DNA of 64,000 nucleotides from Verrucomicrobiota bacterium (GCA_023432225.1 JAEYUW010000043.1:62001-126000); one strand, 5' to 3'; shown: positions 1 through 8,786, counted from the stretch's first letter. Notes: generated by a model not told the origin, from the sequence alone. Translations and numbers: made by a program.

Positions 1-1
1 C

Positions 2-856
2 GACACGCTGCTCGACGAGACGACGATTCTCGGCACGGCGCAGGGCGCGGCGACGGCCGGGCTGCTGCCGATTCCCGAGATCCAATATCTCGCCTACCTC
101 CATAACGCGCTCGACCAGCTGCGCGGCGAGGCGTGCTCGCTGCAGTATTTTTCCAACGGCAAGTTTGCGAACCCGATGGTCGTGCGCGTGCAGGGGCTGG
201 CCTACCAGAAGGGTTTCGGCGGGCATTTTCACAACGACAACTCTATCGGCGCGCTGCGCGACATCCCGGGACTGATCGTTGGTGTGCCGTCGCGCGGCGA
301 CGATGCGGCGATGATGTTGCGCGGACTCGTGGCGACGGCGCGCGCGTGCGGTCGCGTGTCGGTTTTCATCGAGCCGATCGCGCTCTACCACGAACGCGAT
401 TTGCATGCCGACGGCGACGCCGCGTGGTTGTTCGACTATCCGACTCCCGAGCGGATGCTACTGCCTGGCGAAGTCGGCGTTTATCACCCGAAGGCGAAGG
501 ATCTGCTCATCGTGACCTACGGCAATGGCGTGCGCCTCTCGCTGCGCGCCGCGCGGATGTTGGCCGAAAAGAAAATCGCCGCGCGCGTGCTCGACGCGCG
601 CTGGCTGAATCCGTTGCCACTCGAGTCCATCAAGAAGCACGCCGTGGCGTGCGGCCGCGTGCTGGTGGCCGACGAGTGTCGCGCGACGGCGGGCGGCATC
701 GCGGATGCGGTGATCGCGGCGCTGGCCGAGGCAGGTTTCGATGGTCCGATGGCCTCCGTGCGCGCGGTAGATACCTACGTGCCGCTCGCGGCGGCGGCGA
801 ATTTGGTGCTGATCTCCGACCGGCAGATCGCGGAGGCGGCGGAGAGATTGATGTAG
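2..856 (+). CDS. Thiamine-diphosphate-dependent 2-oxo acid dehydrogenase E1, C-terminal part (5' truncated)
   Basis: The reading frame is open from base 2 and ends with TAG at 854-856, so the start lies outside the window. The visible 284 residues contain the end of a transketolase-type pyrimidine-binding domain (with HFHNDNSIGALRDIPG near residues 76-91) followed by a transketolase C-terminal domain (GNGVRLSLRAARM onward, then ADECRATAGGIADAV). This layout is that of the beta half of E1 of branched-chain or pyruvate dehydrogenases, either as a beta subunit or as the C-terminal half of a fused alpha-beta E1. The enzyme decarboxylates a 2-oxo acid and passes the acyl group to a lipoyl E2. The substrate cannot be read from this part. 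An isovaleryl-CoA dehydrogenase lies about 9 kb away, which would fit branched-chain use, but this is only suggestive. Confidence 0.75.
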   Translation, partial: DTLLDETTILGTAQGAATAGLLPIPEIQYLAYLHNALDQLRGEACSLQYFSNGKFANPMVVRVQGLAYQKGFGGHFHNDNSIGALRDIPGLIVGVPSRGDDAAMMLRGLVATARACGRVSVFIEPIALYHERDLHADGDAAWLFDYPTPERMLLPGEVGVYHPKAKDLLIVTYGNGVRLSLRAARMLAEKKIAARVLDARWLNPLPLESIKKHAVACGRVLVADECRATAGGIADAVIAALAEAGFDGPMASVRAVDTYVPLAAAANLVLISDRQIAEAAERLM

Positions 857-941
857 GGCCTCACCTTGTGTGAGGCCTCGTTTCCGTTCGCGGCATACGC
901 CGCGCTTGCGAGTTAGGCTCGACACGAGGTCGAGCCCTACA
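854..941. repeat. Two short palindromes after the E1 gene
   Basis: Stem GGCCTCAC/GTGAGGCC starts directly after the stop codon, and stem GGCTCGAC/GTCGAGCC lies at about 915-937 and ends in CCCTAC. Both stems recur in inverted order in the repeat at 6528-6612. They belong to the interspersed GTAG...CTAC palindrome family of this window. Confidence 0.7.
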
Positions 942-1024
942 GCGGCAGGCGCTTCGCCTTCCGGGCAGATCGCTGCGAGGCAACGGTGGTCGCCGCTGTC
1001 CCAGGGGCTGCGGTTATCCGCAAG

Positions 1025-1084
1025 GTAGCGGGAGCTTCCAGCTCCCGGGAAGCGATGCGGGAGCAAGATGCTCCCGCTACTTTG
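1025..1084. repeat. Double-hairpin repeat with CGGGAGC stems
   Basis: GTAGCGGGAGC leads into one palindrome and GCTCCCGCTACTTT closes a second one. Close relatives are at 12072-12141 and 60261-60334. It lies directly downstream of the minus-strand sigma-factor gene. Confidence 0.75.
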
Positions 1085-1099
1085 GTCGCAAGTCGTGTT

Positions 1100-2428
1100 T
1101 CAGTTCACTCCCGGCGGCTCACTGGCGCGCTCGACCATGCGGGCGAGGTATTGCTGCTCGGGACCGACATGCGCGAGCTGCAGCGCGCGGCGGAAGCTCG
1201 CGGCGGCGGCACGGTGGTCTTTCCGGCGCCAGTGCAGTTCGCCTTCCACGGCGTGGAGCAGGTAGAGGTTTTCGAGTCGGTCGCGCTGCGGGATGTCCGC
1301 GATGGCCTCGAGGCCGGCTTGCGGACCGTTGAGGTGCGCGACGGCGACCGCGCGGTTGAGCGCGACGATCGGCGAAGGCTTCATCCGCAGCAGCTCGTCG
1401 TAGTGACCGAGGATGCGCGCCCAGTCAGTCGAGGCGTAGTCGGGCGCCGTGCAGTGGATCGCGGCGATACCCGCTTGAAGATGGTATTCGCTGATGTCGG
1501 TGCCTTGCGCGGCGGCGACGAGCTCGAAGAGGCCGCGACCGATGAGTTGCTGGTCCCACTTGGAGCGATCCTGGTCGTCGAGGCGCAGCAAGTCGCCGTG
1601 TTCGTCGAGCCGCGACGGGAAGCGCGCGGCCGTGAGCAGCATGAGTGCGAGCAGTGCGTGGCTGCGCGGCGTGTCGCCCGCGGGGTGGGCGACGAGCAGC
1701 GTCATCAGCCGGATCGCTTCTTCGCAAAGATCCTCGCGCAGGAGGCGGTCGCCGGCGGAGGCCTTGTAACCTTCGTTGAAGAGCAGGTAGAGCGTGGCCA
1801 GCACGCCATCGAGGCGCGCGGCGAGTTCGGTGCCGACGGGAATGTCGAAACCGATGCCCGCGTCCGTGATGCGCTGCTTCGTGCGCGTGAGTTGCTTTTC
1901 GATGGCGGCCTCGCTGCTCAGGAAAGCGCGCGCAATCTCGCCGGTGCTGAAACCGCAGAGGACCTTGAGCGCGAGCACCACCTGCGCGTCGGCGGCGACG
2001 GACGGGTGACAACACACGAAGAGCAGACGCAGGGTGTCGTCGCGGATTTCAGGCACGTCGTCCGCGACGTTCGTGTTGGCGGAGGCGGAGCGCGTTTGCT
2101 CAAGGAACGTCACAATCGCGTCCGTCTTCGCGCCGGACATGCGTTTGTGGCGGAGGGCGTCCTTGGCGAGGTTCATCGCCACGCGCGTGATCCACGCGGA
2201 TGGATTCGCCGGCACGCCGCCCATCGACCAGGAGTGCAGCGCTTTCATCAGCGCTTCCTGCGCGATGTCCTCGGCGAGCGATAGGTGCTGGACGCCGAGC
2301 AGGCGGATGAGCGCGCCGTGGAGACGACCCGTTTCGTGGCGGAAAAAATGCTCGACCAACTGTGCCGGTTGCGCGGCCGGCGGCGGAGGCGGAACCGGGG
2401 CGTAGGCGATGGCGCGCGGATCGACCAT
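1100..2428 (-). CDS. RNA polymerase sigma factor, ECF42-type (long ECF with TPR-like C-terminal extension)
   Basis: At 442 residues this is much longer than a plain ECF sigma factor. Region 2 spans about residues 27-95 (HETGRLHGALIRLLG, then LAEDIAQEALMKALHSW) and region 4 about 130-190 (GFSTGEIARAFLSSEAAIEKQL). The remaining 240 residues form the helical DUF6596/TPR-like extension typical of ECF42 factors, with the usual ALNRAVAVAHLNGP segment. ECF42 factors have no classical anti-sigma factor and are regularly encoded beside DGPF (YCII-related) proteins. That is exactly the arrangement here: the DGPF gene ends three bases upstream of this ATG (2428), so the two form an operon in the order DGPF-sigma. 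The likely targets include the divergent SRPBCC/DoxX genes, but no promoter motif was proven. Confidence 0.9.
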   Translation of the reverse strand: MVDPRAIAYAPVPPPPPAAQPAQLVEHFFRHETGRLHGALIRLLGVQHLSLAEDIAQEALMKALHSWSMGGVPANPSAWITRVAMNLAKDALRHKRMSGAKTDAIVTFLEQTRSASANTNVADDVPEIRDDTLRLLFVCCHPSVAADAQVVLALKVLCGFSTGEIARAFLSSEAAIEKQLTRTKQRITDAGIGFDIPVGTELAARLDGVLATLYLLFNEGYKASAGDRLLREDLCEEAIRLMTLLVAHPAGDTPRSHALLALMLLTAARFPSRLDEHGDLLRLDDQDRSKWDQQLIGRGLFELVAAAQGTDISEYHLQAGIAAIHCTAPDYASTDWARILGHYDELLRMKPSPIVALNRAVAVAHLNGPQAGLEAIADIPQRDRLENLYLLHAVEGELHWRRKDHRAAAASFRRALQLAHVGPEQQYLARMVERASEPPGVN

Positions 2429-2431
2429 GGC

Positions 2432-2845
2432 TCAGGCTTTGGCGACTTGCGGGGCGGCGTTGGTGTTCACGCCGAGGTGGCAATGAGGCGTGAGTTCGCG
2501 GATCTCGATCTTCATGCCGTGCTCGAGGCCGGGGTGGAGTTGCGCGATGGCGGTCGCCTCGGCGAGCGAGCCGACGTGGAGTTTCACGTAGCCCGCGATG
2601 GCTTCCTTCGATTCGGCGAAGGGACCATCGACGACGCGCGCGCCGCCGGGGCCGGAGACGACGCGGATGTCCAGCTCGAGCGGCTGACCTTCGCTGGCCT
2701 GACCGGCGCGGAGAAGGTTTTCGAACCAATCGTTCCAGCGGGTGATGAGTTGCTGGCGCTGCTCGGGCGAGAGGTGGGCGTAGACTTCCGGTCCGGAGTT
2801 GCGGAACAGAAGCATGTAGGTGGGCGGGAGGGCAGGGGGGCTCAT
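2432..2845 (-). CDS. YCII-related (DGPF domain) protein
   Basis: A 137-residue protein with the diagnostic DGPF box (VVDGPFAESKEAIAGY, residues 71-86) of the YCII-related/DGPF family, a ferredoxin-like alpha-beta fold. Family members are the fixed genomic partners of ECF42 sigma factors; their biochemical role is not settled. The gene is the first of a two-gene operon: its TGA (2432-2434) lies three bases before the ATG of the sigma factor. It is transcribed away from the SRPBCC gene at 3091 across a 245-bp intergenic region that should hold both promoters. Confidence 0.88.
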   Translation of the reverse strand: MSPPALPPTYMLLFRNSGPEVYAHLSPEQRQQLITRWNDWFENLLRAGQASEGQPLELDIRVVSGPGGARVVDGPFAESKEAIAGYVKLHVGSLAEATAIAQLHPGLEHGMKIEIRELTPHCHLGVNTNAAPQVAKA

Positions 2846-3090
2846 GTCATGGAAGAAGCGGTTTCATGACTACGACGAACGAGTGTGCTGCGAAAGGACA
2901 GATTGTGGCGGGGCTCGTCTTCGGGAAAAATCTCCGGGAGCGCTGACGCATTTTCGCCGTGCGCCGAGGGGCCTCGCACGTCAGCCTGCCGCCGTCCCGC
3001 GAAATCCACGCTACCCTGTCCGGAACGCCGCCGGCCGTTCGTTGAGAGGATGAACGCGCCGCTTCGGCGCTCCGAACTCGCCTCCACGCC

Positions 3091-3564
3091 ATGTCCTCTG
3101 CCACGCCCGATCCGCTGCCCGCTGATCCCGCCTGCGAACTGTTCACGAGCCGCACGCTGCCTTTCGCTCGCGAGGCGGTTTTCCGCGCCTGGACCGACGC
3201 GAATCAACTCGCCCGCTGGTGGGGCCCCGAAGGTTTCACCAACACCTTTGAAATCTTCGAGCCCCGCGCCGGCGGCCACTGGCGACACGTGATGCATGGT
3301 CCGGACGGGCGCAACTACGACAACTTTTCCGTCTTTCGCGTTGTGACGCCCGAGCGCATCGAGCTGGCGCACATGAGCGAGCCGCGCTTCGACTTGATCG
3401 CCACCTTCGCCGAAGGTCACGCCGGGACCCGCGTAACTTTTCTCCAGCGCTTCGCGTCGGCTGCGGTGCGCGACGCCGTGGCACCGATCTGCATCCCGTC
3501 CAACGAACAAAACCTCGACCGTCTCACGCGCGTCGTCGGCGAGGCGGTCGCTTCCCGCGCCTGA
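3091..3564 (+). CDS. SRPBCC family protein, AHSA1-like
   Basis: This 157-residue single-domain protein shows the START/AHSA1 pattern: an N-terminal strand FTSRTLPFAREAVFRAWTD, the WWGPEGFTNTFEIFEPRAGG segment and a late GTRVTFLQRF strand. Such proteins are small soluble hydrophobic-ligand-binding modules related to the Hsp90 activator Aha1, and they are frequent targets or neighbours of ECF42 systems. It starts a plus-strand run SRPBCC-DoxX-SRPBCC-DUF1428 with gaps of 10-22 bases, so the four genes are probably one operon. The ligand is unknown. Confidence 0.85.
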   Translation: MSSATPDPLPADPACELFTSRTLPFAREAVFRAWTDANQLARWWGPEGFTNTFEIFEPRAGGHWRHVMHGPDGRNYDNFSVFRVVTPERIELAHMSEPRFDLIATFAEGHAGTRVTFLQRFASAAVRDAVAPICIPSNEQNLDRLTRVVGEAVASRA

Positions 3565-3574
3565 TTTTTCTCCC

Positions 3575-3997
3575 ATGACCACACCCGAGTCCTCCTCCCG
3601 TTTCGCCCGCATCTCGGCGCACGCCGCGCGCATTCTGCTGGGTCTTGTGTTCTTCGTCTTCGGTCTCGGCGGCTTGTTGAACTGGTTTCCGCCGCCGCCG
3701 CCGGAGACGCTGCCGCCGAAGCTTGTCGCGTTCGACGCCGGGCTGCGCAGTTCCGGCTATTTGTTCGAGCTGATCAAAGGCACCGAGGCCGCCATGGGCC
3801 TGCTCCTGCTGCTCAATCGCTTCGTGCCGCTCGCGCTCGTGATTCTCGCGCCGATCGTCCTGAACATCGTGCTCGTCCACCTGCTCCTCGCGCCGTCGGG
3901 CTTGCCCATCGCGATCGTCGTGCTCGCGCTCGAGCTCTACCTGGCGTGGGTGCATCGTCGCGCCTACGCGGGACTCCTCGCTGCGCGATTGACCTGA
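3575..3997 (+). CDS. DoxX-like integral membrane protein
   Basis: A 140-residue protein with four predicted membrane helices: ARILLGLVFFVFGLGGLLNW, the GYLFELIKGTEAAMGLLLLL segment, a VPLALVILAPIVLNIVLVHLL helix and a final IAIVVLALELYLAW helix. The first helix, the LIKGTEAAMG turn and the size fit the DoxX/DoxD family of small quinone-linked or redox-associated membrane proteins. It lies 10 bases after the AHSA1-like gene and 22 bases before the next SRPBCC gene. The physiological substrate is not known. Confidence 0.8.
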   Translation: MTTPESSSRFARISAHAARILLGLVFFVFGLGGLLNWFPPPPPETLPPKLVAFDAGLRSSGYLFELIKGTEAAMGLLLLLNRFVPLALVILAPIVLNIVLVHLLLAPSGLPIAIVVLALELYLAWVHRRAYAGLLAARLT

Positions 3998-4019
3998 ACC
4001 CTTTCGCTGTTTCCGCGTC

Positions 4020-4565
4020 ATGATCAAAAAAATCCTCCTCGTCGTCGCCGTCCTCGTTGCCGGCATCTGTATTCTCGCGGCGTTTCAGCCGTCCACGTTT
4101 CGCATCGAGCGTTCGGTTGCGATTGCCGCGTCGCCGGGCGCGCTCTTTCCGCGCCTCAATGATCTGCACCAGACCCACGAGTGGTCCCCGTGGAAGGAGA
4201 AAGACCCAAAGGCCACCTACGAATTCTCCGGCCCGGCCGCGGGCGTAGGCGCGGCACAATCGTGGTCAGGCAACCGCGACATCGGCGCGGGCAAGCAGAC
4301 CATCGTGGAAAGCCGCCCCAACGAACTCGTTCGCGTGAAGCTCGAGTTCCTCAAGCCGTTCGAGGCGGTGTGCGAATCCGTTTATACCCTCAAGCCGAAC
4401 GGCCAGCAGACTGTCGTCACGTGGACCATGTCCGGCGAAAACGATTTCATCGGGAAAATTTTCTGCCTGTTCATGAATCAGGACAAAATGATCGGTGGCG
4501 AATTCGAGAAAGGCCTCGCCACGCTGAAGCGCACGAGCGAGGCGCCTGCCGCAAAGTCCCTCTAA
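4020..4565 (+). CDS. Membrane-anchored SRPBCC (polyketide cyclase-like) protein
   Basis: This 181-residue protein begins with one hydrophobic helix (residues 4-22) and continues with an SRPBCC domain: FRIERSVAIAASPGALFPRL, HEWSPWKEKDP, and the WTMSGENDFIGKIFCLF strand-helix pair. The FxIERS...W(S/N)PW pattern is usual in polyketide cyclase/dehydrase-annotated SRPBCC proteins. The helix looks like a signal anchor, so the domain probably sits outside the cytoplasmic membrane. It is third in the putative four-gene run. Confidence 0.82.
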   Translation: MIKKILLVVAVLVAGICILAAFQPSTFRIERSVAIAASPGALFPRLNDLHQTHEWSPWKEKDPKATYEFSGPAAGVGAAQSWSGNRDIGAGKQTIVESRPNELVRVKLEFLKPFEAVCESVYTLKPNGQQTVVTWTMSGENDFIGKIFCLFMNQDKMIGGEFEKGLATLKRTSEAPAAKSL

Positions 4566-4586
4566 CCTCCAACCCTCCCACAAACC

Positions 4587-4949
4587 ATGCCCACCTACGT
4601 TGACGGCTACGTCCTCCCGGTTCCCAAGAAGAACCTCGATAAATACCGCGCGATGGCCGCCAAGGCCGCGAAAGTCTGGAAGAAACACGGCGCGCTCAGC
4701 TACTGCGAAGCGGTCGCTGAGGACATGACCGCGAAGTTCTGTCCGCCCTTCACGAAGTTCATGAAAACGAAGCCCGGCGAGACGATCGTGTTCGCCTACG
4801 TGACCTACAAGTCCCGTGCGCACCGCGACAAGGTGAACGCCGCCGTGATGGCCGATCCGACTTTGTGCGAGGGCATGGACCCGAAAAACATGCCCTTCGA
4901 CTGCAAGCGGATGGTTTACAGCGGATTTTCCGCGATCGTGGAGGCGTGA
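4587..4949 (+). CDS. DUF1428 family protein
   Basis: A 120-residue protein that matches DUF1428 over its full length: the N-terminus MPTYVDGYVLPVPKKNLD, then KVWKKHGALSYCEAVAEDM, and VFAYVTYKSRAHRDKVNAAV with MPFDCKRMVYSGF near the end. The fold is a ferredoxin-like dimer related to the ABM/YCII group, with no proven activity. It is last in the run, 21 bases after the SRPBCC gene, and is followed at once by a double-hairpin repeat. Confidence 0.88.
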   Translation: MPTYVDGYVLPVPKKNLDKYRAMAAKAAKVWKKHGALSYCEAVAEDMTAKFCPPFTKFMKTKPGETIVFAYVTYKSRAHRDKVNAAVMADPTLCEGMDPKNMPFDCKRMVYSGFSAIVEA

Positions 4950-4950
4950 A

Positions 4951-5045
4951 GTAGGGCCGGCTTCAGCCGGCCTTAGTGCATCGTAGTTCGCCGATAAAAC
5001 CGCGAACGTGTTTCAATGGGGCCGGCTGAAGCCGGCCCTACTTTT
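4951..5045. repeat. 95-nt double-hairpin repeat, GGCCGGC stems
   Basis: GTAGGGCCGGCTTCAGCC opens the first hairpin and GGCTGAAGCCGGCCCTAC closes the second, about 50 bases apart, so the two ends are inverted copies of each other. A near-identical unit is at 59255-59349. It lies between two convergent genes and could act as a two-way terminator. Confidence 0.85.
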
Positions 5046-6425
5046 TCACCCGAACATCAGCCGGCAGATCACGACCGACGCGACGATGCCGACGAAATCC
5101 GCGAACAATCCGGCCGCCACCGCGTGCCGCGTGCGGCGGATGCCGACGGAGCCGAAATACACCGCGATGACGTAGAACGTCGTTTCGGTGCTGCCGTAGA
5201 TCGTGCCGGCCATGCGCGAGACGAGCGAGTCGGCGCCCGTCGTCTGCACGAGTTCGGAGAACATCGCGAGCGACGCGCTGCCGCTGAGCGGGCGCACCAG
5301 CGCGAGCGGTAGCAAGTCCGGCGGGAAACCGAGCGGCACGAGCACGGGCGCGAGCAAGCTCTTCATCGCCTCGATGCCGCCCGCGCCGCGGAACATCCCA
5401 ATCGCGACGAGAATCGCGACGAGGAACGGCACCACGCGCGTCGCCACGCCGAAGCCATCCTTGGCGCCCTCGATGAACTCTTCGTAGATTTTTACACGCC
5501 GCAGTGCCGCGTAGAGCGGAAAGAACAGCAGCATCAGCGGCACGGCCATCAAGGACAGCGTGCCGATCGCGCGGAGAAGAACGTTTTGCGTCGCGCTCGC
5601 GTCCGCGGCGGCGGGCGCGGCGACGTTGGCGGGAAAGATCGCGTGGTGCAACGCACTCGCGGCGTCGCGGTAGCTTTGCGGTGCCGCGACGATCCAGACA
5701 AACAGCGCGGCGAATGCGAGGCCGAGCAGCGCGAGCGTGGCTTTCCCTCCGCCAGTGAGCGGAGCGGGCTCGGGCAGCGCGACGGCCTCCGGTTCGGCGG
5801 TCGCCGCGGCGCTGGGCATCGCCGCGTGGTCCGTGGTGGCGCGGAAGGCGCGCCAGTTTTGCAGCCACTTGACCGCGCTGATGCCGGCGATGGTGGAAAA
5901 AGTCGTCGCGATGAGCGCCGTGCCGACGATGGCGGTCGGATCCTTCGACCCTTGCGCCGCGAGAATGGCGATCGCGGTGGCGGGAATCAGTTGGATGCTG
6001 CTCGTGTTGATCGCGAGGAACATCACCATCGCGTCGGTCGCGGTGCCCGGAGTCTTGTTGAGCGACTCGAGATCGCGCATCGCGCGCAGGCCGAGTGGCG
6101 TGGCGGCGTTGGAGAGGCCGAGCATGTTCGCCGCCATGTTCATGAGCATCGAGCCTTGCGCCGGATGATCGGCAGGCACGTCGGGAAACAGCCACTTCAT
6201 CATGGGGCGCAGCGCGCGCGCGAGCACTTGCACGAGGCCGCTGCGTTCGGCGAGGCGCATGAGGCCGAGCCACAGCGCCATCACACCGACAAGCGGCAGG
6301 GCGATTTTCATCACGGCGGTCTCCGCCATGGTAAACGCGCCGGACGTGACTTCGGCGAGCCGGCCGGTCGCGGCGCCGATGAGCACGGCCAGCGTGACGA
6401 GGGCGAGCCAGAGGTAATTCAGCAT
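5046..6425 (-). CDS. SpmA/SpmB-type nucleoside-recognition (Gate) domain membrane protein
   Basis: The start is taken at the ATG at 6425, giving 459 residues that begin MLNYLWLALVTLAVLIGAATG; an in-frame ATG at 6473 is possible. Two Gate (nucleoside recognition) domains follow: an SpmA-like half with QGSMLMNMAANMLGLSNAAT and NTSSIQLIPATAIAILAA, and an SpmB-like half with PFLVAILVAIGMFRGAGG, RPLSGSASLAMFSELVQTTG and a DSLVSRMAGTIYGSTETTFY block. In Bacillus the two halves are separate spore maturation proteins; fused forms are common in non-spore-formers, where the role is unknown. About ten membrane helices are expected. It stands alone between two palindromic repeats. Confidence 0.88.
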   Translation of the reverse strand: MLNYLWLALVTLAVLIGAATGRLAEVTSGAFTMAETAVMKIALPLVGVMALWLGLMRLAERSGLVQVLARALRPMMKWLFPDVPADHPAQGSMLMNMAANMLGLSNAATPLGLRAMRDLESLNKTPGTATDAMVMFLAINTSSIQLIPATAIAILAAQGSKDPTAIVGTALIATTFSTIAGISAVKWLQNWRAFRATTDHAAMPSAAATAEPEAVALPEPAPLTGGGKATLALLGLAFAALFVWIVAAPQSYRDAASALHHAIFPANVAAPAAADASATQNVLLRAIGTLSLMAVPLMLLFFPLYAALRRVKIYEEFIEGAKDGFGVATRVVPFLVAILVAIGMFRGAGGIEAMKSLLAPVLVPLGFPPDLLPLALVRPLSGSASLAMFSELVQTTGADSLVSRMAGTIYGSTETTFYVIAVYFGSVGIRRTRHAVAAGLFADFVGIVASVVICRLMFG

Positions 6426-6527
6426 CGGGCGCGCAGTGTTGGCGGACGTTTTTGGCCGCGCGAGCGAAAACATGTCTGGCGTAGCGCAGGCGTTCGGTTT
6501 GCGGAACCGAGTGTGCACACCTCTCTT

Positions 6528-6612
6528 GTAGGGCTCGACCTTGCGTCGAGCCTGCCGCGAACGGGACGCCTGCCGCGCCCGAAACCTAGGCCTCACACGA
6601 GGTGAGGCCCAA
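6528..6612. repeat. Double-hairpin repeat, GGCTCGAC and GGCCTCAC stems
   Basis: GTAGGGCTCGACC with its partner GTCGAGCC at the left, and CCTCACACGAGGTGAGGC at the right. The same two stem sequences form the repeat pair at 854-941. It lies upstream of both the SpmA/B-type gene and the propeller-like gene. Confidence 0.7.
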
Positions 6613-6731
6613 CGATGTGCGGCGGCGCCGGCTTCTTTCGCCGCGGATGCCCGGCACAGTGCGGCTGCTCTTGAGCCATACGCCGGCTTGGCGCTTTCCT
6701 TCGTCCGCCGCTCCGCTAAGAAAACCGCGGC

Positions 6732-7385
6732 ATGAAGAACATCGTCGAACTCCAACGCCTCGATTCGCCCTTTCCGAAACCGCAAGCGCTCTACGTCGAC
6801 GGGTCGACGCTCTGGCTGAGCTCGCGCCACACGAAAAAATTCTACGCCGTCGACCGCGCGACGATGAAGGTTACCTGGGAATGCGTCGTGCCGGGCAACG
6901 ACACCATCTGGGGCACCACCAAGCACGACGGCGCGCTCTATGTAGTGTGCGGCGTCGATGCCGTGGACGTGGACGAGCGCCGCATTCGGCGCGTGTGGCC
7001 GGGCAAGGGCTTTGATCCGGACTTCAGCCTATCATGTCCCGATGGCCTCGGTTCGCACCTCTCGGACGACGGCGTGTCACTGGTGCTTAGCCAGTGGTAT
7101 CCGCAGAAACTGATTTCGATCGGCGCGAATGGCGCCGCTGGTCGCGTGATCCGGACGCCGCACCCGATCGTCGGGCACTGTTTCGCGCGCGGGGCGTTCT
7201 GGCTCGCGACGACGACGGACGAGGAGTCGAACGAGTATTTTCTCGAGCGCTGCGATGCGAAGACGTGGAAGTGCGAGGACGTCGCCCGCATCGGTTTCCC
7301 TGCCCGCGGGCTGGGATTTGATGGCGTGGATTTCTGGACGAACCACCGCGAAGCGAACCAGATCGTGAAGTTCAACGTCGCGTAA
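6732..7385 (+). CDS. Hypothetical protein, beta-propeller-like
   Basis: This 217-residue protein has no signal peptide and no catalytic motif that I recognise. Repeated short strands of the type LYVDGSTLWLSSRHTKKFYAVD, then TIWGTTKHDGALYVVC and GLGFDGVDFWTNHREANQIV resemble partial blades of an NHL/YVTN or SMP-30-like propeller. A full propeller would need more blades, so this may be a half-propeller that dimerises or a truncated member. It is convergent with the pectate lyase gene. Function unknown. Confidence 0.65.
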   Translation: MKNIVELQRLDSPFPKPQALYVDGSTLWLSSRHTKKFYAVDRATMKVTWECVVPGNDTIWGTTKHDGALYVVCGVDAVDVDERRIRRVWPGKGFDPDFSLSCPDGLGSHLSDDGVSLVLSQWYPQKLISIGANGAAGRVIRTPHPIVGHCFARGAFWLATTTDEESNEYFLERCDAKTWKCEDVARIGFPARGLGFDGVDFWTNHREANQIVKFNVA

Positions 7386-7507
7386 CGCGCCGCTCTCCGC
7401 TCTCCGCGTCGTGCGAAAGGTGGTCGGCTCCGTCCCTGGCGGCGACCGAGGCGCGCCCGGGCGGTTCAACGATTCGAGCCGCGATAACGCAGGCGCCGGC
7501 GAAGCCT

Positions 7508-8623
7508 TCAGCGACCGATCCGTGCGCGCCAAGCCGGATAATCGCGTTCGAGGAGCGCGACCGGCCACGAGCCATACCAATCGTAGCCGGTGCGGCGTTC
7601 GCGCTCGACCTCGGCGAGGGTGGCTACGCGCTGGCCGGAGCGGTTCGCGAGGAACGGCCGGCTCGTCTCCAGATCGTAGAAGCGCGCCCACAGCGGCGGC
7701 GCCGCGGGATCGGGGACCGTCCGTCGATCGGTCGTGCTCGTGTGCCACTGATATTTCACCGGCTCGGCGGGAAACGTTTCGTAGCGCAGACCGGAGATCG
7801 CGGCCTCGCGAAACCACGCGACGGCGGCATCCACCGCTTCGACCATTTCGGGCGACGGACGCTCGAGGCTCATCAGGTAACGCACGACGGCGACGCTTTC
7901 GCGGCAGACGAGTCCGGGCAGTTCGAAACTGCGCGCGCCGACCGGTGCGAGCGTCGCGTGGTGATATTGACCGGCCCAGATCGTGCGGCGTTCGCCTTGG
8001 CGAACCTGCAGGCGGAGGATGCAGGCGTTGCCGCGCGCCACGGCGGAGGCGGCTCGTTCGCGTCGAGCGGGGTCGACGAAAGCGTAGGGCGGCTTGCTCG
8101 CGGCGACTTGATGGAGGAAGCGTAGCACGTCCGGCAATACGTCGTCCGCGAACGTCAGGTGCGGGCGGTAGCCTTCGGTGCTCGGAAACGAGTGCGGGAA
8201 GCCGCCGCTCGGGTGTTGCGCAGAAAACAGAAAATCCAGGCCGCGCAACGCGGCGTCGCGATAGCGCGTGTCGCCGGTCAACTCGAATGCGCCGGCGAGA
8301 TACGCGATTTGCGGCCACGTGTTGCGGTTATCGAGGCTGGTGTCGGTCTTGGTGCGGTCGGCGAGGATCGCGCGCTGTTCCGTCTCGGGCAGGATGCGGA
8401 GCGGGTCCTCGTTCTCGCGCCAGCCGCCGTTGGCGCGTTGGTAGAGCAGGATGTTGTCGGCGATGCCGCGCACGTCGTCCTCAGCGAGCCGCGGGTAGTC
8501 GGTCGTGTGGTGCGAATTCTGCCAATGATGAATGCAGTCCGAGAAGCCATCGAGCGGCAGCGGCGGCGCGGCGCGGGCGGAAACGGCAGCGGCGGACAGA
8601 ACGAGCCAGGTGAAACAGCGCAT
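7508..8623 (-). CDS. Secreted pectate lyase, polysaccharide lyase family 10
   Basis: A 371-residue protein with a short signal peptide (cleavage after about residue 18, VSARA|AP). The body matches PL10 pectate lyases: YPRLAEDDVRGIADNILLYQ, the LDNRNTWPQIAYLAGAF helix pair, GGFPHSFPS, WAGQYHHATLAPVGARSFEL, and the C-terminal RFYDLETSRPFLANRSG...GYDWYGSWP block. The enzyme cleaves polygalacturonate by beta-elimination in an alpha/alpha toroid fold. It is the only pectin-degrading gene in the window and is not part of a utilisation cluster. It is divergent from the ParB-N gene with a 163-bp gap. Confidence 0.9.
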   Translation of the reverse strand: MRCFTWLVLSAAAVSARAAPPLPLDGFSDCIHHWQNSHHTTDYPRLAEDDVRGIADNILLYQRANGGWRENEDPLRILPETEQRAILADRTKTDTSLDNRNTWPQIAYLAGAFELTGDTRYRDAALRGLDFLFSAQHPSGGFPHSFPSTEGYRPHLTFADDVLPDVLRFLHQVAASKPPYAFVDPARRERAASAVARGNACILRLQVRQGERRTIWAGQYHHATLAPVGARSFELPGLVCRESVAVVRYLMSLERPSPEMVEAVDAAVAWFREAAISGLRYETFPAEPVKYQWHTSTTDRRTVPDPAAPPLWARFYDLETSRPFLANRSGQRVATLAEVERERRTGYDWYGSWPVALLERDYPAWRARIGR

Positions 8624-8786
8624 GACGCGACTACGTTACGCGTCGGTGGGCGCGACGGAAGCCGCGAGTGTGTGCGGCGCTCGGGAACGCACCGCTGTCG
8701 GAGTTGCACGCGGGAAAATTTGGCGTGCACGAGCCTTTGCCCTTGTGCGGAGGCCGTGGTCGCCGGCAAAAACGGCGCCCTTTTTC

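Noticed and set aside
986..2284. Plus-strand frame (432 codons) opposite the sigma factor gene
   Set aside because: Starts in a palindromic repeat and is antisense to conserved sigma regions.
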